Origin: an uncultured Prevotella sp.
GTDB lineage: Bacteria > Bacteroidota > Bacteroidia > Bacteroidales > Bacteroidaceae
Assembly (NCBI GenBank): GCA_900322035.1
Contig: ONYL01000001.1
Location: 228,088 to 292,087 of the forward strand
Direction: 5' to 3'
Length of the DNA: 64,000 nucleotides
The notes under the pieces are model-generated. The model made no database searches. It was not told the origin of the DNA and saw only the letters and a program-made list of their open reading frames with translations. Position numbers and translations under genes: made by a program. This document shows, in pieces, positions 26,047-35,224 of this stretch (within the stretch, counting starts at the first letter, position 1; each line of letters opens with the position of its first letter).

Positions 26047-27153
26047 CTATCGACGACCTCCAAACGAAATTGCACCGCCAGAAGACGAGCCGTTGCTCCG
26101 AGAGGGCGAGCTGAAACTACGGGAAGGTGTAGAGAAGCTGCGGGAAGGCGCTGACATGCTGCGCTGGGGCGAAGAGAAGTTTCGTGAAGGTTGCTGACGG
26201 TAAACATTCACATTCTCGTTGCGCTGGGGGGTGAACGTGCGGGAAGGAGTAGAGATACTACGATTTTGAACCGAAGAACGGCTTACCGTAGTGCGCGTAC
26301 TGCTGCTACGCCAGTCTGAATTACCAACATTGGAGTTACTTACCGTGCCGCGACGAATCACCGTATTGTCGTGCTGAAGATCAGACTGATTTCTGGTGAT
26401 TCCGCGTGACTGGACAACTTGAGAATTCACGCGGCTGTTGTTGATATTGCCTCTGTTGACGTTGGAATTACCAAAACTACGCTCTCTTGAAATCTCCGGT
26501 GTGACCGTATTTGTTCTTCCGCCGTATGCGCGCTGACCGTCGGTGCGGACGATGCTTTGTCCGTTGCCTCTGGAGCTACGGCCGCCGTTGCCGAAATCCC
26601 CATTGTGAGCAATCGTGCCACGACCAAAATCTCCACGGTCGTAGTCGTTTCTCATTCCGCGGAAATCACCCCTGTGACCATCACGCGGAGCAAACCGGCG
26701 TCCTTCATACCAACTGCGTCCGCCGTTTCTTCTCCAACTGTGTCCGCCATCATAATAGGCATAAAAGTGAGGACATCCAAAGAAGAAGTAGTCACGATGA
26801 GGATAGCGTGCGTAGACACCGAAATGCCAATAACCGCCGTCCCAGTAAAGAGGACGATAGAAATAGGCTGCGTCTACATACACACGGTACTGCCAATCGA
26901 GAAGCACATATCCGAGATCGAGATTACGCTGCCTCCAATAAAGGCCATAGAGATCATCGTATGTGTTGATACTGAGCAGGTAGTCGAGATTGATCTCATA
27001 GGCGGCTTCATACTGCTCATCGGTGAGGTTGAGTTCGTAAGCCATCTTATCGGTCAAGAACAGTGCCTGCCGACGTGCCTGCTCATAACTCATTGCATTT
27101 GCCGAGACTGTTACAGTGAACAGAGCTACAAGGGCTAAGATGAACTTTTTCAT
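26047..27153 (-). CDS. secreted low-complexity Arg/Ser/Asn-rich protein, unknown
   Basis: 368 residues. MKKFILALVALFTVTVSANA is a signal peptide. Residues 21-70 are helical with LNLTDEQYEAAYEINLDYLL, then an aromatic region rich in Tyr/Trp/Phe (YWDGGYWHFGVYARYPHRDY, about 102-125). From about 150 it is disordered: Gly/Arg/Asn repeats, then short SFSTPSRSFSSPSRS-like repeats to the end. The basic tail would bind acidic polymers such as polysaccharide or DNA; this is inference from composition. It is common to find such proteins in Prevotella with no assigned role. Own promoter region of about 170 bp. Confidence 0.75.
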   Translation of the reverse strand: MKKFILALVALFTVTVSANAMSYEQARRQALFLTDKMAYELNLTDEQYEAAYEINLDYLLSINTYDDLYGLYWRQRNLDLGYVLLDWQYRVYVDAAYFYRPLYWDGGYWHFGVYARYPHRDYFFFGCPHFYAYYDGGHSWRRNGGRSWYEGRRFAPRDGHRGDFRGMRNDYDRGDFGRGTIAHNGDFGNGGRSSRGNGQSIVRTDGQRAYGGRTNTVTPEISRERSFGNSNVNRGNINNSRVNSQVVQSRGITRNQSDLQHDNTVIRRGTVSNSNVGNSDWRSSSTRTTVSRSSVQNRSISTPSRTFTPQRNENVNVYRQQPSRNFSSPQRSMSAPSRSFSTPSRSFSSPSRSNGSSSGGAISFGGRR

Positions 27154-27258
27154 ATCTGTGCGATTTTAATTATTCGACTGATGTTTTCTTTCACATTGCA
27201 AAGATAGAACTATTCTTTCCAAGACAGAAAGGATTTTCCCTAATGGAACGGGGAAATT

Positions 27259-27317
27259 CCCTATTAGCTAAACAGGCGTGGAGACGAATCGTCTCCACGC
27301 CTGTTTAGCTAATAGGG
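27259..27317. repeat. 29-bp perfect inverted repeat at the 3' end of the sugar transferase gene
   Basis: CCCTATTAGCTAAACAGGCG plus nine further bases (27259-27287) is followed after a single A by its exact reverse complement (27289-27317). It begins 8 bp beyond the stop of the reverse-strand gene at 27326, so it may end that transcript, but no U-run follows and the stem is unusually long. Confidence 0.85.
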
Positions 27318-27325
27318 TCGTGCTA

Positions 27326-28000
27326 TTAAAAGATCTTTCCAAATGTAATATTCAGGAAGGTATTTATCAGAATCTTTATATCGAACCACCACGAACGATG
27401 CTCCAAATAGTAGAGATCGAGTTCCAGTCGGCGAAGCATTTTCTCCATCGTATCCGTATAGCCGTTATAGAGTGTAGCATAGGACGTTACACCTGGACGG
27501 ATTTGATAAAGACAACGGTAGCGGGGATCATGTTCAATAATCTTGTCGATGTAGTATTTACGTTCAGGCCGCGGTCCAACGAAAGCCATGTCACCGATAA
27601 AGACATTGTAGAGCTGTGGTAATTCATCAAGATGATGCAGACGGAGAAAACGACCCACCTTCGTAAGTCGATCGTCTTTATCATGCTTGAAAAGCTCAGG
27701 ACCGTTTTTCTCTGCATCCACCCTCATACTGCGGAACTTGTAGATGTAGAAAGGACGTCCAAATCGCCCGATACGTTCCTGCTTGAAGATAGCAGGGCCA
27801 CCGTCTTCCACTCTCACGGCTATATAGCAAATGAGAAACAACGGTGAAAATACGATGAGGCAGAACAATGAGACAAAGAAATCTACGATTCGCTTGGTAT
27901 CACGCTCAACTTCGGTCATGCCATCATAAACGTAATCTCTGATTTCACTGACTTCATTTACTGCCAATGCGGTAGTTTGTGTGATTTGCCTATTTGTCAT
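27326..28000 (-). CDS. undecaprenyl-phosphate sugar-1-phosphate transferase (WcaJ/PglC-like)
   Basis: 224 residues from ATG at 28000 (MTNRQITQTTALAVNEVSEI); the frame continues to a TTG at 28036. A single hydrophobic re-entrant segment (IVDFFVSLFCLIVFSPLFLI) is followed by the catalytic core: GPAIFKQERIGRFGRPFYIY, KFRSM, LDELPQLYNVFIGDMAFVGP and RPE. This is the small monotopic phosphoglycosyl transferase type that starts repeat-unit synthesis on undecaprenyl phosphate. It lacks the large N-terminal CoA-binding-like half of full WcaJ. It is the logical first enzyme for the exopolysaccharide genes at 8.5-21.6 kb and 28-31 kb. Confidence 0.92.
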   Translation of the reverse strand: MTNRQITQTTALAVNEVSEIRDYVYDGMTEVERDTKRIVDFFVSLFCLIVFSPLFLICYIAVRVEDGGPAIFKQERIGRFGRPFYIYKFRSMRVDAEKNGPELFKHDKDDRLTKVGRFLRLHHLDELPQLYNVFIGDMAFVGPRPERKYYIDKIIEHDPRYRCLYQIRPGVTSYATLYNGYTDTMEKMLRRLELDLYYLEHRSWWFDIKILINTFLNITFGKIF

Positions 28001-28247
28001 GTTAACGGTGCTTTTATGTCTGTTAAACGTTCCCAATATAAAATTATTGTTTGAAATTATAAAATGATTTCACATAATTTCATTTTTTGAGCTATATCAA
28101 ATGTGTGTGCGATTCATCCAATGATATTCCCCCAAAGATACCTACGGATATCATATCCATCGAATATCCTGTGCGCTATTACTTTTGGAGTTATTCATAC
28201 AATATTTCAGCAATGGCAACGTTTTCCATTCAACAAAGATGAAATGA

Positions 28248-29810
28248 ATGAATCACAAATTTTCCATACTATTGGCATTCTACATCCTTTCATGGCCTAC
28301 ATATGCTCAGGAGTATCAAGATACGAAAATTCGGTTGGATGAAGGACTGAGTTATAGGATTCAAATGCAAGGATCAGTCAGTGACAATCGAACTCCCCTT
28401 TGGCTAAACGCCAATCACAACGGACTAAGCTCGCTGGAGAAAAACAACGGTTACTTTCGTGCAGCTGTGGAGCGCAAGTTAACTACTGATTCTCTTCACA
28501 AATGGGGGCTTGGATATGCCCTGGATATTGCTGGCGCCTACCATTATACAAGCAAATCCATTATCCAGCAAGCCTATATTGAAGGACGATGGTTGAAGGG
28601 CGTGTTAACTATTGGAGCCAAAGAATGGCCTATGGAAATGAAAAACAACCGTCTCAGCAGTGGCTCACAGACACTTGGTATCAATGCCCGTCCTGTCCCA
28701 CAAATTAGATTGGCACTTGACCAATGGTGGAATGTCTTCAAGATACGGTGGCTTGCCCTAAAAGGGCATGTATCCTATGGAATGTTGACCGATGGGAATT
28801 GGGAAGAAGATTTTACCAGCGCTAAGACGAAATACGGGAAAAAAGTACTCTATCACAGCAAAGCCGGATATATCCGCTTGGGCAACCCCGATAGCTTTGC
28901 CCCTCTTTCTGCAGAGTTAGGATTAGAGATGGCATCTCTTTTCGGTGGCACCCTTTACATTCCACAGCGTGGTGGTGGACTGCGAGAAATAAAAGGAAAC
29001 ACAGGGTTAAGTGCTTTTAAAGATGCTCTCATCCCTGGTGGCTCTGATGCTACAGACGGCAACTATAAAAACGTGGAAGGGGACCAACTCGGCAGTTGGG
29101 TTGGACGCATCAATTACGATGCAGAAACCTGGAAGTTTGGCTTTTACTTCGATAAGTTTTTTGAGGATCATTCTGGAATGTTCCAAGTTGACTATGACGG
29201 CTTTGGATCAGGCTCAGAATGGGATGCCATGAAAAAGCGTCGCTATCTGCTCTATGACTTTAAGGACTGGATGTTAGGTCTTGAAATCAATATGAAATAC
29301 GGAACATGGATTCGAGATATCGTGTTAGAGTACTTATATACAGAATACCAAAGCGGGCCAATCTACCACGACCACAACAAGGGCGTAAGTGACCATATTG
29401 GTGGCCGGGATAACTATTACAACCATAATATATATGCAGGTTGGCAACATTGGGGACAAGCCATAGGCAATCCTCTCTACACCTCGCCGATTTATAATAA
29501 GGATGGAAGGCTCTATTTCACCAATACAAGATTCAAAGCCTTACATCTTGGGGTCAGTGGCAGCCCGCTCTGTAATCTTCACTACAGGTTCATGGCTACT
29601 TATCAGGAAGGGTTGGGAACTTATGATGAACCCTATACAAAAAAACGCCATAACGTCAGTTTTATGGCCGAAGCTGCTTATGAGTTCCTCAAAAACTGGA
29701 CCATTACAGCCAACTATGGTATGGATTTCGGTTCTATCTTAGGACATAACAAGGGCTTCCAGATAACAGTGACTAAATTTGGATGGTTAAATACTAAAAA
29801 ACAAAGATGA
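28248..29810 (+). CDS. wzi: capsule assembly protein, Wzi family
   Basis: 520 residues beginning MNHKFSILLAFYILSWPTYA (signal peptide). The rest is beta-strand-rich with alternating aromatic residues, as in an outer-membrane barrel: YRIQMQGSVSDNRTPLWLNA and GLSSLEKNNGYFRAAVERKL near the start, IGAKEWPMEMKNNRLSSGSQ about 120-140, and a C-terminal GFQITVTKFGWLNTKKQR. The PLWLNANxNG and SSGS patterns are Wzi markers. Wzi anchors exported polysaccharide at the cell surface. Its end overlaps the following lipoprotein gene by 4 bp. A possible -7 box TACTTTTG is at 28180. Confidence 0.88.
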   Translation: MNHKFSILLAFYILSWPTYAQEYQDTKIRLDEGLSYRIQMQGSVSDNRTPLWLNANHNGLSSLEKNNGYFRAAVERKLTTDSLHKWGLGYALDIAGAYHYTSKSIIQQAYIEGRWLKGVLTIGAKEWPMEMKNNRLSSGSQTLGINARPVPQIRLALDQWWNVFKIRWLALKGHVSYGMLTDGNWEEDFTSAKTKYGKKVLYHSKAGYIRLGNPDSFAPLSAELGLEMASLFGGTLYIPQRGGGLREIKGNTGLSAFKDALIPGGSDATDGNYKNVEGDQLGSWVGRINYDAETWKFGFYFDKFFEDHSGMFQVDYDGFGSGSEWDAMKKRRYLLYDFKDWMLGLEINMKYGTWIRDIVLEYLYTEYQSGPIYHDHNKGVSDHIGGRDNYYNHNIYAGWQHWGQAIGNPLYTSPIYNKDGRLYFTNTRFKALHLGVSGSPLCNLHYRFMATYQEGLGTYDEPYTKKRHNVSFMAEAAYEFLKNWTITANYGMDFGSILGHNKGFQITVTKFGWLNTKKQR

Positions 29811-30244
29811 AAGCAAAAATAATTATCATATTCTTGGCCCTTAGCTTGATGACAACCCTTGGTGGATGTGAATTCGAATCTTCTGACAATGGTGATCTTG
29901 ACGGCATGTGGCATTTAGAAAGAGTCGACACGCTTGGTCACGGATCGCTTAACTATAAGGAAAAACATCTTTACTGGTCTTTCCAAAATAATTTGATGCA
30001 AACCAACAATACTGAGAAGGCAGAGTTTTTTATTTATCGGTTTAGTCATGTTGGTGATTCCTTAATCATCACTGAGCCACGAATCAGTGACCGTGATCTT
30101 GGCGACACGCTTTTGATTGACATTTCCCCAATTTCAAAATACGGTATCAACTCAACAAGGGAGAGTTTCTATATCGAACGGTTAAATGGAAGCGACCTGG
30201 TACTTGATAATAAATGGCTCAGACTTGTTTTCCGCAAATTTTGA
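29807..30244 (+). CDS. lipocalin-like lipoprotein
   Basis: 145 residues with a lipoprotein signal (MKAKIIIIFLALSLMTTLGG then Cys20). The mature part starts EFESSDNGDLDGMWHLERVD and shows alternating strands ending LDNKWLRLVFRKF, as in small lipocalin-like/DUF proteins of Bacteroidetes. The G-x-W near the start is the usual lipocalin-type first-strand motif. Coupled to wzi by a 4-bp overlap, so it probably helps the outer-membrane polysaccharide machinery. Its precise role is unknown. Confidence 0.75.
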   Translation: MKAKIIIIFLALSLMTTLGGCEFESSDNGDLDGMWHLERVDTLGHGSLNYKEKHLYWSFQNNLMQTNNTEKAEFFIYRFSHVGDSLIITEPRISDRDLGDTLLIDISPISKYGINSTRESFYIERLNGSDLVLDNKWLRLVFRKF

Positions 30245-30312
30245 ATATAGATAAACTCCTCAGCAGTATCCATTAATCAATGTTTAGCTGTTAAAGAATA
30301 GAAGTCTTAATT

Positions 30313-31434
30313 ATGAAAGTACTGCAACTTGGCAAGTTCTATCCCATCACAGGTGGCGTAGAGAAAGTGATGTTCGACCTTACTGTCGCTCTTTCAACGG
30401 CAGGTGTTGACTGTGACATGTTATGCGCTGATGAAACTGGCAAACGCCATACTATGGTAAAGCAACTCAATGAAAACGCCAAACTCATCACCACTCCTAC
30501 ATGGATAAAACGTTATGCAACATGTATATCACCTTCAATGATCACAGAATTAAGAAGCCGTTGCAATCAATACGATATCATCCATTTGCACCATCCAGAC
30601 CCCATGGGCGCATTGGCTCTTCTACTTTCAAATTATCATGGGAAAGTAGTGTTGCATTGGCATAGCGACATTATCAAGCAACACGTCCTTCTGAAGTTTT
30701 ATATGCCTTTGCAAAACTGGATCATACATCGCGCAGATGTCATTGTTGGTACGACACCAATTTATGTTAACGAGTCACCACACCTAAAGCATGCCAAGGA
30801 TAAACTCACAAGTATGCCAATCGGTATCGACCCCGTATTACCCAATCCCCAAAAAGTTGAAAAAATCAGAAAACGCTTTTTGGGAAAAAAGATCATTTTC
30901 TCTTTGGGAAGACTTGTGACCTATAAGGGGTACAAATTCCTTATAGATGCTGCAGAATTCTTACCCGACGATTATATTGTCCTCATTGGAGGGTCGGGAG
31001 CACTCAAAAATGAGCTTCAAGAACAAATAGAAAGCAAAAAACTAAACAGCAAAGTAGTGCTGTTGGGAAGAGTCTCAGATGAAGATCTACCCTCCTACTA
31101 CGGTGCATGCGACCTATATTGTTTAAGTTCCATCTACAAGACAGAGGCTTTTGCCATCGTTCAAATAGAGGCCATGTCTTGTGGTAAACCCATTATTGCT
31201 ACGAAAATTCCCCATTCTGGGGTATCTTGGGTGAATGCCGACGGAATTTCAGGCTTCAACGTTGAGCCATGTAACTCCAAACAATTAAGTGACGCCATCA
31301 AAAAAGTGATGAGCAACAAAGAACTATATGATCAACTCTCAAAGGGGGCTAAAATCCGTTATAACGACCTGTTTACAAAAGAGAAAATGCTTAACAAGTG
31401 CTTGGAGATATACCATAATGTTCTGAGAAAATAA
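30313..31434 (+). CDS. family 4 glycosyltransferase
   Basis: 373 residues. The N-terminal half has MKVLQLGKFYPITGGVEKVM (acceptor loop with GG-E), HLHHPDPMGALALL and HWHSDII. The donor half has FSLGRLVTYKGYKFLIDAAE and EAFAIVQIEAMSCGKPIIAT, with the E(x7)E signature. It resembles WbpY/mannosyl-type GT4 proteins; the donor is not visible. It lies 68 bp after the lipoprotein gene and probably forms the last enzyme gene of the wzi transcript. Confidence 0.9.
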   Translation: MKVLQLGKFYPITGGVEKVMFDLTVALSTAGVDCDMLCADETGKRHTMVKQLNENAKLITTPTWIKRYATCISPSMITELRSRCNQYDIIHLHHPDPMGALALLLSNYHGKVVLHWHSDIIKQHVLLKFYMPLQNWIIHRADVIVGTTPIYVNESPHLKHAKDKLTSMPIGIDPVLPNPQKVEKIRKRFLGKKIIFSLGRLVTYKGYKFLIDAAEFLPDDYIVLIGGSGALKNELQEQIESKKLNSKVVLLGRVSDEDLPSYYGACDLYCLSSIYKTEAFAIVQIEAMSCGKPIIATKIPHSGVSWVNADGISGFNVEPCNSKQLSDAIKKVMSNKELYDQLSKGAKIRYNDLFTKEKMLNKCLEIYHNVLRK

Positions 31435-31481
31435 GTATTATTCCCATATCGTCCCTATCTCGTTCTATCATAATAATAACG

Positions 31482-31703
31482 ATGTCGGTCAAAGAAATCA
31501 TCAATACTTATGGCATTGATCCTGGCGACAAATCTATCGTCACCAGGAGTTGTTCTTGCTTGTTTATTCTGATCAGTATGATTCTGTCCGAAAAAGCAGG
31601 AAGTTTTGTGGCTGCCATAGGCACTTTTATCGTTAGTTACTTGATTTTGAACGCCATCTACATAGGAATTAACGCCCTTGTTTCCAAGCACAAGAAACTG
31701 TAG
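31482..31703 (+). CDS. small two-segment membrane protein, unknown
   Basis: 73 residues: a soluble start MSVKEIINTYGIDPGDKSIV and two hydrophobic stretches (about 26-38 and 42-64, AGSFVAAIGTFIVSYLILNA) ending KHKKL. It follows the GT4 gene by 47 bp on the same strand. The positive-inside tail and clean ATG frame argue for a real gene. No family recognised. Confidence 0.5.
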   Translation: MSVKEIINTYGIDPGDKSIVTRSCSCLFILISMILSEKAGSFVAAIGTFIVSYLILNAIYIGINALVSKHKKL

Positions 31704-31808
31704 CCCTATGCTCGAAATGCAATTGCCAGACATTCTTCTTTGAGTACTGGTTTTCTCAAGAACCCTGTTTGCATCATCCTACATTTTCCACAAAAAATAC
31801 TGATGAAT

Positions 31809-32873
31809 ATGAAAAGAACTTTATTATCAATTGCCCTTGCACTCACCACGTTTCTTACAATGGCTCAAACCGGATTGAAGAAGGTATATGATGAAAACAT
31901 CAATCCGATGACACAGATCGATGAGGCTGTGGCCAAAGCCAGTAGCAGTGAGAAGTTTGTCATCTGCCAAGTGGGTGGCAACTGGTGCCCATGGTGCCTT
32001 CGTTTTGCCGACTTCATAAGTAAGGACGCAGATATCATGAAAGTGATCACCGAAAACTTCATCTACGCTCACATCAACTACAATCCCACCAAATCCAAGG
32101 GAGCGGATCAAGCAGAAGCTGCAGAAGCCCTTATGAATCGCCTTGGAAACCCACAACGGTTCGGTTTTCCAGTTTTCGTCGTCCTTGACCAAAATGGGAA
32201 AGTTTTGCACATCCAGGACTCAAGTTTTTTGGAGGAAGGAAAAGGTTACAACAAAGACAAGGTGCTCCGATTTCTCAATGCATGGACCCCCAAAGCAGTT
32301 GGAAAACAAACCTTGGAAGCTGCTGATAATGAAGTGATCAAAAACATAATGTCGCGCCGATCAGTGCGCAAGTATCTCGACAAGCCCGTTGAACATGAGA
32401 AGCTAAACCAGATAGCAATGTGTGGTATCCATGCTCCCAATGGCATGAACAGCCAACAATGGGCCGTACGAATAGTGGAGGACTATGGCTGGATAGAAGC
32501 TACAACGGAAATCTTCAAGAAATCCCGTCCTGAGATGGTCAGCCGTGACAAGAATTTCAAGAATATGTTCCGCAATGCCCCCAACCTCATCTGTGTTGCC
32601 ACTCCGGGCGGACAACAGACTTTGGACGCAGGAATGCTCGGTGAAAACATCATGCTGGCAGCCACTTCACTTGGATTAGGCACGTGCTGTCTGGGCGGAC
32701 CAGTAAATTTCCTTGTCAACAACGAAGACTGCAAAACCTACCTCGAACAACTTCATCTGCCCGAAGGATACAAGCTTTGTTACATCATTGCCATCGGTTA
32801 TCCAGATGAGCAACCACAAGCTAAACCCAGGGACGAAAGCAAGATACAGTTCCTATCGAAAAGCATCAGATAG
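31809..32873 (+). CDS. periplasmic thioredoxin-domain / nitroreductase fusion protein
   Basis: The frame is open from a TTG at 31740, but MKRTLLSIALALTTFLTMAQ from ATG 31809 is a signal peptide and is the likely start (354 residues). The N-terminal domain (about 25-160) has VICQVGGNWCPWCLRFADFI with a CxxC pair at Cys60/Cys63, and FGFPVFVVLDQNGKVL with the cis-Pro, so it is a thioredoxin-like fold. Residues about 178-340 are a nitroreductase: MSRRSVRKYLDKPVEHEKLN, GMNSQQWAVRIVED and LGLGTCCLGGPVNFL, the FMN-binding elements. A dithiol module joined to a flavin module suggests electron passage between them. That the enzyme is exported is also unusual. Confidence 0.88.
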   Translation: MKRTLLSIALALTTFLTMAQTGLKKVYDENINPMTQIDEAVAKASSSEKFVICQVGGNWCPWCLRFADFISKDADIMKVITENFIYAHINYNPTKSKGADQAEAAEALMNRLGNPQRFGFPVFVVLDQNGKVLHIQDSSFLEEGKGYNKDKVLRFLNAWTPKAVGKQTLEAADNEVIKNIMSRRSVRKYLDKPVEHEKLNQIAMCGIHAPNGMNSQQWAVRIVEDYGWIEATTEIFKKSRPEMVSRDKNFKNMFRNAPNLICVATPGGQQTLDAGMLGENIMLAATSLGLGTCCLGGPVNFLVNNEDCKTYLEQLHLPEGYKLCYIIAIGYPDEQPQAKPRDESKIQFLSKSIR

Positions 32874-32938
32874 TTTTAGCTGGAGAAGGTTATCGTATTC
32901 TTGCCGAAAGGAATGTAAAACTGAAAAACAACACTACG

Positions 32939-35125
32939 ATGATCCAGAGATTATTACTTGTTATTTCAATCCTGCTGCACAGTCTGAACGGCAATGCGCA
33001 AGCCTGGCAAAAAATGTCGCCACTCGTGAGACAAGCTGCAATGGAAGTGAAAGCCCCCATTGTTTTGCGCTCTCCAGCCTTGCGTCAACGGGCGTTGCGA
33101 CAGGGTGTCATCACAACGATTGTAAAAACACAGAAGGAATCGGCCGCAGTCTTTGAAAAATACGGTTGCCAACAGCTGGCAAACTTTGGCAGCCAACTGC
33201 ATATCGTAGCGATCCCCTTGGCCCAACTGGGCCGATTATCACTGGAACCAAGCATTGAGCGCATTGAGGCTGGGCCGCGCATGAGCGTACTGATGGACAC
33301 AACACGCATCATCACCCAAGCGATTCCTGCCAACGAAGGTGAGGCACTCCCACAAGCTTTCGACGGAACAGGAGTAGTCGTGGGCGTAATGGATATCGGA
33401 TTCGACCTACTACATCCCAATTTCTACAGCCGTGACATGAGCCGATACCGCATCAGAGCAATGTGGGACCAATTGGCTGTCAACACGCTGAACAGCCAGC
33501 TGTACGTTGGACGCGACTATGTAGGAGAAGAAGAGTTGAAGGCCATCGGCTGTCCACGCGACGGCTACATACAAACCCACGGCACGCATACCACTGGTAT
33601 TGCGGCAGGAAGCGGCTACGACACAGAATATCGGGGGATAGCTCCAGAGAGTGACATATGTCTGGTCTGCAATGCTACAAGTGACGACGCGACTATCATC
33701 GACTCTGCAGAATACTACAAATACACCTACGCTACGGATGCTCTCGGTTTCAAATATATCTTCGACTATGCGCAAAAGGCAGGAAAGCCATGCGTGATCA
33801 ATCTCAGCGAAGGTTCTTTTCAGGATTATCATGGTTACGATCAACTGTATTACGCACTATTAGACAGCCTCACCGGCCCAGGAAAAATCATTGTAGCCTC
33901 AGCTGGAAACACAGGAGGCCAACCGCGTTTTATCCATAAGTCTGCGGATGAAGGTTTAGCTGGAGCTGGATTCTCCAACTACGATACCAACCGAGCTCAC
34001 CTTACATTGAAAGGCGATGGCAATTACCGCTTTGTTGCAACATTCACAGACAATGGCAGCAAAAAGGAAATGAGAATCGATGTGGATAGTCTGTTAGGCA
34101 CTTCCGACTCCATAATGAACGACAGCATCATGGCCGGCAACCTGAAATATAAGATTCAAGCTGTGGCCTATCCCTCTTGCTACATCCCGTCGGACAGATG
34201 CCTGGATGTGATCATCACTTCGTCGAACAGCTATTTTGGCGGACGAGACATCGTGACATTTGGTGCAGAAGGCCAGTCGAATATTGACCTTATCGCATTC
34301 AACGGCTACTTCTACAAAGGCTCCAATCCTCTGCCCGGACAAATACTGACCGACCACAGCGTCAACTCTCCCGGCAGCGCACCATCGGTAATCTGTGCGG
34401 GAGCCAACAGCTACCGCACGCAGTTTGTCAACTATCTGGGCGAAACAATGAATTATCCCAATGGCACCAATGGTGAACTTGCCTACTATTCATCAAAAGG
34501 ACCAACGTTTGACAACAGACTGAAACCAGAAGTCGTGGCTCCGGGAACCAATGTAATATCTTCCTACAGCAGCTTCTACTTAGAAAGTGAGGGAGAGAAA
34601 ACCGACGAGAAATCCTTCATCAACAAGTTCCAATATGATGGACGCACATTTCTTTGGGCAGCCAACACAGGAACGTCTATGTCTGCTCCTGTCGTAACGG
34701 GCAGTGTGGCTTTGTGGCTGCAGGCCAAGCCCGACCTCACACCCGATGACGTGAAAGACATCATTGCTCACACGTCGAGCCATCCTGACAATACAATGAC
34801 CTATCCCAACAACTACTACGGATATGGACAGATAGACGCCTACAAAGGACTGCTATATATTCTTGGCACACTTGGCATCAAAGGTATCAGCGACCATCAG
34901 CCATCCACCGTAAGCCTGCGTCCCATCGAGCAGGGAGCAAGAGTGACCTTCTCCTCTCCCCTATCCTCCCCATTCACTGTAAACGTCTATACGACAGCTG
35001 GTTGCCTGGTCATGACACACCGATTGACAGGCGATACAGATATAGAACTGCCTCGCGGACTCAGCATCGTTCAAGTGAATGGGCCGGATGCAGGCAGCAC
35101 TGGCTCGTTCATCATAAGAAGATAG
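32939..35125 (+). CDS. secreted subtilisin-like serine protease (S8)
   Basis: 728 residues. Signal peptide about 1-20 (MIQRLLLVISILLHSLNGNA), a propeptide-like region to about 140, then the catalytic triad: Asp152 in GVMDIGFD, His214 in QTHGTHTTGIAAGSG, Ser580 in NTGTSMSAPVVTGSVALW, with oxyanion Asn324 in ASAGNTGG. A large insert (about 340-510) lies between the Asn and Ser blocks. The last 80 residues (VTFSSPLSSPFTVNVYTTAG, then FIIRR) look like a type IX-style C-terminal beta domain. Probably a cell-surface or secreted protease. A strong terminator follows. Confidence 0.92.
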   Translation: MIQRLLLVISILLHSLNGNAQAWQKMSPLVRQAAMEVKAPIVLRSPALRQRALRQGVITTIVKTQKESAAVFEKYGCQQLANFGSQLHIVAIPLAQLGRLSLEPSIERIEAGPRMSVLMDTTRIITQAIPANEGEALPQAFDGTGVVVGVMDIGFDLLHPNFYSRDMSRYRIRAMWDQLAVNTLNSQLYVGRDYVGEEELKAIGCPRDGYIQTHGTHTTGIAAGSGYDTEYRGIAPESDICLVCNATSDDATIIDSAEYYKYTYATDALGFKYIFDYAQKAGKPCVINLSEGSFQDYHGYDQLYYALLDSLTGPGKIIVASAGNTGGQPRFIHKSADEGLAGAGFSNYDTNRAHLTLKGDGNYRFVATFTDNGSKKEMRIDVDSLLGTSDSIMNDSIMAGNLKYKIQAVAYPSCYIPSDRCLDVIITSSNSYFGGRDIVTFGAEGQSNIDLIAFNGYFYKGSNPLPGQILTDHSVNSPGSAPSVICAGANSYRTQFVNYLGETMNYPNGTNGELAYYSSKGPTFDNRLKPEVVAPGTNVISSYSSFYLESEGEKTDEKSFINKFQYDGRTFLWAANTGTSMSAPVVTGSVALWLQAKPDLTPDDVKDIIAHTSSHPDNTMTYPNNYYGYGQIDAYKGLLYILGTLGIKGISDHQPSTVSLRPIEQGARVTFSSPLSSPFTVNVYTTAGCLVMTHRLTGDTDIELPRGLSIVQVNGPDAGSTGSFIIRR

Positions 35126-35161
35126 CAGAACCGCTGAAAGACATTATTTCTACCGCTTTAT

Positions 35162-35204
35162 ACCATAAAGGGCAGGACGTTTTCCGTGTCCTGCCCTTTA
35201 TGGT
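35162..35204. terminator. Terminator between the protease and SPFH genes
   Basis: A perfect 17-bp stem ACCATAAAGGGCAGGAC with GTCCTGCCCTTTATGGT (35188-35204). It separates convergent genes and works for both. Confidence 0.9.
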
Positions 35205-35224
35205 TTCTATTATAATAAGGAATA

